Positions 6,666 to 8,804 of a stretch of DNA of 8,804 nucleotides are shown here, piece by piece. Source of the DNA: Bacillota bacterium. GTDB taxonomy: Bacteria > Bacillota_C > Negativicutes > Sporomusales > Sporomusaceae. The stretch covers positions 1 through 8,804 of the forward strand of contig JAEZQV010000163.1 in assembly GCA_023441125.1 (NCBI GenBank), written 5' to 3'. Position 1 is the first letter of the stretch; every line of letters begins with the position of its first letter. The notes under the pieces were generated by a model, which was not told the origin of the DNA, made no database searches, and saw only the letters and a list, made by a program, of their open reading frames with translations. Made by a program: the position numbers and the translations under genes.

Positions 6666-7841
6666 ATGCACTATTTGTTATGGTTCATTCTAAGTATACT
6701 GCTAATTTTAAATCTAAACATACTGCCGGCGGCGGCCGCCATACCGGAAACAGAACTGACAGGCGGCGATGAGTTAATTTCCGGCTATATGACGGTGATG
6801 GACGACCAGGGCATCATTGTTCTGCAAACAGGTCATGAAGTCCATCCGGGTGATCAATATATCAGTGAAAGTGATGTATTATACGAAATAACTGCTGTGG
6901 AAGGCACCCTGGCCCGGTGCCGGGCCAGGGAGAAGGTGTCCAGTCAGGCGGCCGGCAGTGCCATTTTTGTGCAGGCCCCACCAGCCGATGCCCCAAAACC
7001 GCGCATTGCCGTCTACCACTCCCATACGGATGAATCTTACATCCCCAATGACGGAACCCCTACGCAAAAAGGCAGAGGCTCGATTATGCTGGTCGGTGAA
7101 GCTTTTGCCAACAGATTAACGGAACTAGGCTACCAGGTTACGCATTCCAAAACACTGCATGATCCACATGATGCCAACGCTTATCACCGCTCCCGGCGTA
7201 CCGCTATGAAACTTTTGCAGGAACAGCCGGTTGCGATGTTTGACATTCACCGCGACAGCGCACCCGCCAGGGTGTACAATGCAACCATTAACGGCCAGCC
7301 GGCTACCAAGCTGCTGCTGGTCGTAGGCCGTCAGAACCAAAACCAAAAAACCACCATGGACTATGCCCGCAGCATCAAAGCCGCAACCGACGCCAAGTAT
7401 AAAGGTCTGGTCCGGGGAATATTTATCGCCCATGGCAATTACAATCAGGATCTACACCCACGGGCGCTGCTGGTGGAAGTAGGTACGGAGTACAATAACC
7501 GCGAAGCCGCTGAACGCAGTGTAATGCTGCTGGCAGATGCCGTTCCCTCGTTTCTGGGGACTACTGCCAGCCTTGGCGGCGTAGCCGAAGCCAATCCGGG
7601 CGGCACACTCACCGATACCGGCGGCAGCCCGGGCGCCGGGGCTGGCAACACCGCTTACACGCCTACCGACCTCGCTCCCGGCTACGATATTATGGGTATC
7701 GTGCTGGCCCTCCTGGTTGGCATCGCCGCATTCCTGTTCCTCAGTACCGGCAGTTGGCAGGAAGCCAAGAAAAAACTCAAGCATTTTTTCAAGTATGAAT
7801 TCGCCAATTTCTTAGGACCGCGCCGAAAGCGCAAGGAATAG
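6666..7841 (+). CDS. spoIIP: SpoIIP-family peptidoglycan hydrolase with C-terminal membrane anchor
   Basis: SpoIIP proteins cleave peptidoglycan (amidase and endopeptidase) with SpoIID and SpoIIM during engulfment of the forespore. This 391-residue protein has a signal peptide or anchor (about 1-25, ending LPAAAA), a small beta-rich domain (38-90), and a SpoIIP catalytic domain (about 111-296). The last shows YHSHTDESY (117-125, H118, H120, E123), DIHRDS (193-198) and LHPRALLVEVGTEYNNREAAERS (263-285, H264, E271), matching the family motifs. It then has a Gly/Pro/Thr-rich linker (301-338), a transmembrane helix (about 342-361) and a very basic tail ending RRKRKE. Canonical SpoIIP is anchored only at the N-terminus, so the C-terminal anchor is unusual. 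ATG 6666 has AAGGGGG six bases upstream. Family confident; exact sporulation role, or being a paralogue, uncertain. Confidence 0.9.
   Translation: MHYLLWFILSILLILNLNILPAAAAIPETELTGGDELISGYMTVMDDQGIIVLQTGHEVHPGDQYISESDVLYEITAVEGTLARCRAREKVSSQAAGSAIFVQAPPADAPKPRIAVYHSHTDESYIPNDGTPTQKGRGSIMLVGEAFANRLTELGYQVTHSKTLHDPHDANAYHRSRRTAMKLLQEQPVAMFDIHRDSAPARVYNATINGQPATKLLLVVGRQNQNQKTTMDYARSIKAATDAKYKGLVRGIFIAHGNYNQDLHPRALLVEVGTEYNNREAAERSVMLLADAVPSFLGTTASLGGVAEANPGGTLTDTGGSPGAGAGNTAYTPTDLAPGYDIMGIVLALLVGIAAFLFLSTGSWQEAKKKLKHFFKYEFANFLGPRRKRKE
6907..6930 (+). repeat. Perfect GC-rich inverted repeat inside the spoIIP coding sequence
   Basis: CCCTGGCCCGG (6907-6917) and CCGGGCCAGGG (6920-6930) are perfect inverted repeats, 11 bases each, separated by two bases. 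In RNA this gives a very stable hairpin. It encodes the TLARCRA end of the N-terminal beta-rich domain. Confidence 0.7.
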
Positions 7842-7853
7842 GAGGCGCTCGGT

Positions 7854-8174
7854 GTGCATAAAAGCCGTTGGGTCAAACTGCTAGGGATTCTTGCTCTGCT
7901 GACTGTAATTACTGCCGGCGCGGTTTATTATATTCCGCTTAATCTGTTCACAATCCAGCAAAAACCTGAGCAAGCCCCGCAAAAAGTGTATGATTATTAT
8001 ATTATATATGACGAAAAAACAAACGAGATCCTGATGTATGTCCCCATTGTTGTCAGTGTCGACGACGAGCTCATCAGCGAGGCCAACAAGCGCTACAAGG
8101 TGGTAAGGATTGAAGAAAACCGGGCCTATGCCCGGTTTGTGGAAGATTTGAATTTAGAATTATACCAGAAATGA
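7854..8174 (+). CDS. Small membrane-anchored protein sharing a domain with the upstream SpoIIP protein
   Basis: A 106-residue protein I do not recognise by name. One transmembrane helix (about 7-29, VKLLGILALLTVITAGAVYYI) is followed by an external, beta-rich domain (47-97, YDYYIIYDEKTNEILMY...). Its sequence D-D-E-L-I-S-E-A-N-K-R-Y-K-V-V-R-I-E-E-N-R-A-Y-A-R (70-94) lines up by eye with G-D-Q-Y-I-S-E-S-D-V-L-Y-E-I-T-A-V-E-G-T-L-A-R in residues 62-84 of the SpoIIP protein just upstream. The GTG start at 7854 has AGGAGG eight bases before it, and this ribosome site overlaps the spoIIP stop codon, so translation is probably coupled. The two proteins likely act together at the cell surface, perhaps during sporulation; that is inference. 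Confidence 0.82.
   Translation: MHKSRWVKLLGILALLTVITAGAVYYIPLNLFTIQQKPEQAPQKVYDYYIIYDEKTNEILMYVPIVVSVDDELISEANKRYKVVRIEENRAYARFVEDLNLELYQK
8117..8138 (+). repeat. Perfect inverted repeat inside the small membrane-protein gene
   Basis: AAACCGGGC (8117-8125) and GCCCGGTTT (8130-8138) are perfect 9-base arms around the loop ctat. It encodes NRAYARF, the position equivalent to the hairpin-coding TLARCRA of the upstream gene. No T-run follows, so it is not a terminator. Confidence 0.65.
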
Positions 8175-8473
8175 TGGTCAAAGGTAAACAGGTAACTATA
8201 CTCAGCTAAGGTTGATTTATAGTACCCAGATGCAGCGTTCTGAATTCGTTATGACTACAACGCCAGCGTTAGTCGTAGATAGACTGAACGCACCTTGTAC
8301 GGGTCGCGACGAGGACGTGACCGTAGTCGTACTGGAAGTCCGCACAATGAATTCAGACAGAGTAATAGGACGGTTGTAAACTTCCTACAGGCTGTCAGGC
8401 GGAACGATAGAACGGTCGGAGGGAACGCCCGCAGGAGCAACAACGCAGATGGGCGCTAGAAACCAGCCGTGTA
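8175..8473. other. Structured non-coding stretch between convergent genes
   Basis: 299 bases with no gene I can support, between the small membrane-protein gene and the convergent disA. It contains nested imperfect inverted repeats. A 12-base pair at 8239-8250 and 8346-8357 (TCTGAATTCGTT / AATGAATTCAGA, one G-T) encloses a hairpin at 8253-8274 (GACT-AACG with CGTTAGTC, 2-base bulge, loop ccag) and another at 8298-8325 (TAC plus GGTCGCG with CGTGACC plus GTA). GCGTTC (8235-8240) with GAACGC (8286-8291) offers an alternative outer stem. The right third (8358-8473) is GC-rich without a clear stem. No hairpin with a T-run, hence no standard terminator for either gene, was seen. It may be a dispersed palindromic repeat or a structured RNA; it has no recognised family signature. 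Confidence 0.5.
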
Positions 8474-8804
8474 TCAAACATGACGGTCGAGAAGGGCCTG
8501 CTCCCGCACCCTTTTCAGGCCGTCTTTTATTGTTTTGGCCCGTACTTCACCAATGCCTTCCACCTCGTCCAGTTCGGATAGACTGGCATTATAGATACGG
8601 TGCAGGGTTTTAAAATGGGTTACCAGTTTTTCGCCTACCAGCAGCGGCAGACGGGAAATCTGTCTGAGCACCCGGTAGCCGCGCGGCACTACGGGAATAT
8701 CCATGGCATTGGGACTGACGCCATAGCCAAGGATACGGCAGATGGTAAACGGTTCCAAATTTTCCTCCGGCAACAGGGCAATTTGCTCCCTTACCGTTTC
8801 ATAT
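8474..8804 (-). CDS. disA: DNA integrity scanning diadenylate cyclase DisA, C-terminal part (5' end cut by window edge)
   Basis: DisA makes c-di-AMP from two ATP and scans DNA for branched structures. Only the last 110 residues are visible: the end of the linker (LLPEENLEPFTICRILGYGVSP) and the C-terminal helix-hairpin-helix DNA-binding domain, with ISRLPLLVGEKLVTHFKTLHRIYNASLSELDEVEGIGEVRAKTIKDGLKRVREQ showing two G-x-G-type hairpins (LLVGEKLV and VEGIGEVRA). The protein ends LLDRHV. The diadenylate cyclase domain lies past base 8804, so its catalytic residues cannot be checked. The neighbourhood (PIN-TRAM, ispDF, gltX, cysE, cysS on the same strand) is the one expected for disA in Firmicutes. 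Confidence 0.92.
   Translation of the reverse strand, partial: YETVREQIALLPEENLEPFTICRILGYGVSPNAMDIPVVPRGYRVLRQISRLPLLVGEKLVTHFKTLHRIYNASLSELDEVEGIGEVRAKTIKDGLKRVREQALLDRHV

Noticed and set aside
8372..8391. GGTTGTAAACTTCC resembles part of 16S rRNA
   Set aside because: Only a short match; the surrounding bases do not continue as rRNA.
8255..8443. 62-codon minus-strand reading frame in the disA-proximal spacer
   Set aside because: No ribosome site, unusual Arg/Leu-rich composition and overlap with the inverted repeats; more likely chance.
1..8804. CRISPR arrays, tRNA or rRNA genes, transposases, integrase attachment sites
   Set aside because: None seen: no regularly spaced direct repeats, no cloverleaf-like sequence and no recombinase or transposase motifs in any frame.

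Overview
The window looks like a chromosomal segment of an endospore-forming Firmicute, most likely of the Negativicutes/Sporomusa type. This is inferred from the widely conserved Firmicute order disA - PIN/TRAM - ispD/ispF - gltX - cysE - cysS, a T-box leader ahead of cysE, a SpoIIP-family sporulation protein and the fused IspDF. No genus can be assigned by reading alone.

Left part, minus strand, read right to left from 5832: a membrane PIN-TRAM protein (YacL-like) ending in a terminator; a fused IspD-IspF isoprenoid enzyme; a small secreted protein of unknown function followed by a terminator; gltX with its own promoter; then a sigma-A-like promoter and a cysteine-type T-box leader controlling cysE and cysS. 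cysS overlaps cysE by 11 bases and runs off the left edge. The block joins tRNA charging (Glu, Cys), cysteine precursor synthesis and the MEP pathway.

Middle and right, plus strand: 5833-6125 holds divergent promoters and a 21-bp dyad. Three plus-strand genes follow: a small Cys-rich helical protein with its own promoter and terminator (6126-6524), a SpoIIP-family cell-wall hydrolase with an extra C-terminal membrane anchor (6666-7841), and a small membrane protein translationally coupled to it (7854-8174). The last appears to carry the same small beta-rich domain as the N-terminal part of the SpoIIP protein. This block lies opposite to, and between, disA and the PIN-TRAM gene, which are usually close neighbours.

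Right edge: 8175-8473 is a 299-base non-coding stretch full of imperfect inverted repeats between two convergent genes. It is followed by the 3' end of disA (minus strand, helix-hairpin-helix domain), whose 5' part lies outside the window.

The strongest leads for something new are the structured 8175-8473 element, the SpoIIP/small-protein pair with its shared domain and matching hairpins, the intact Shine-Dalgarno buried at the IspD-IspF junction, and the dyad between the divergent promoters. No CRISPR array, transposase, tRNA or rRNA gene was seen.
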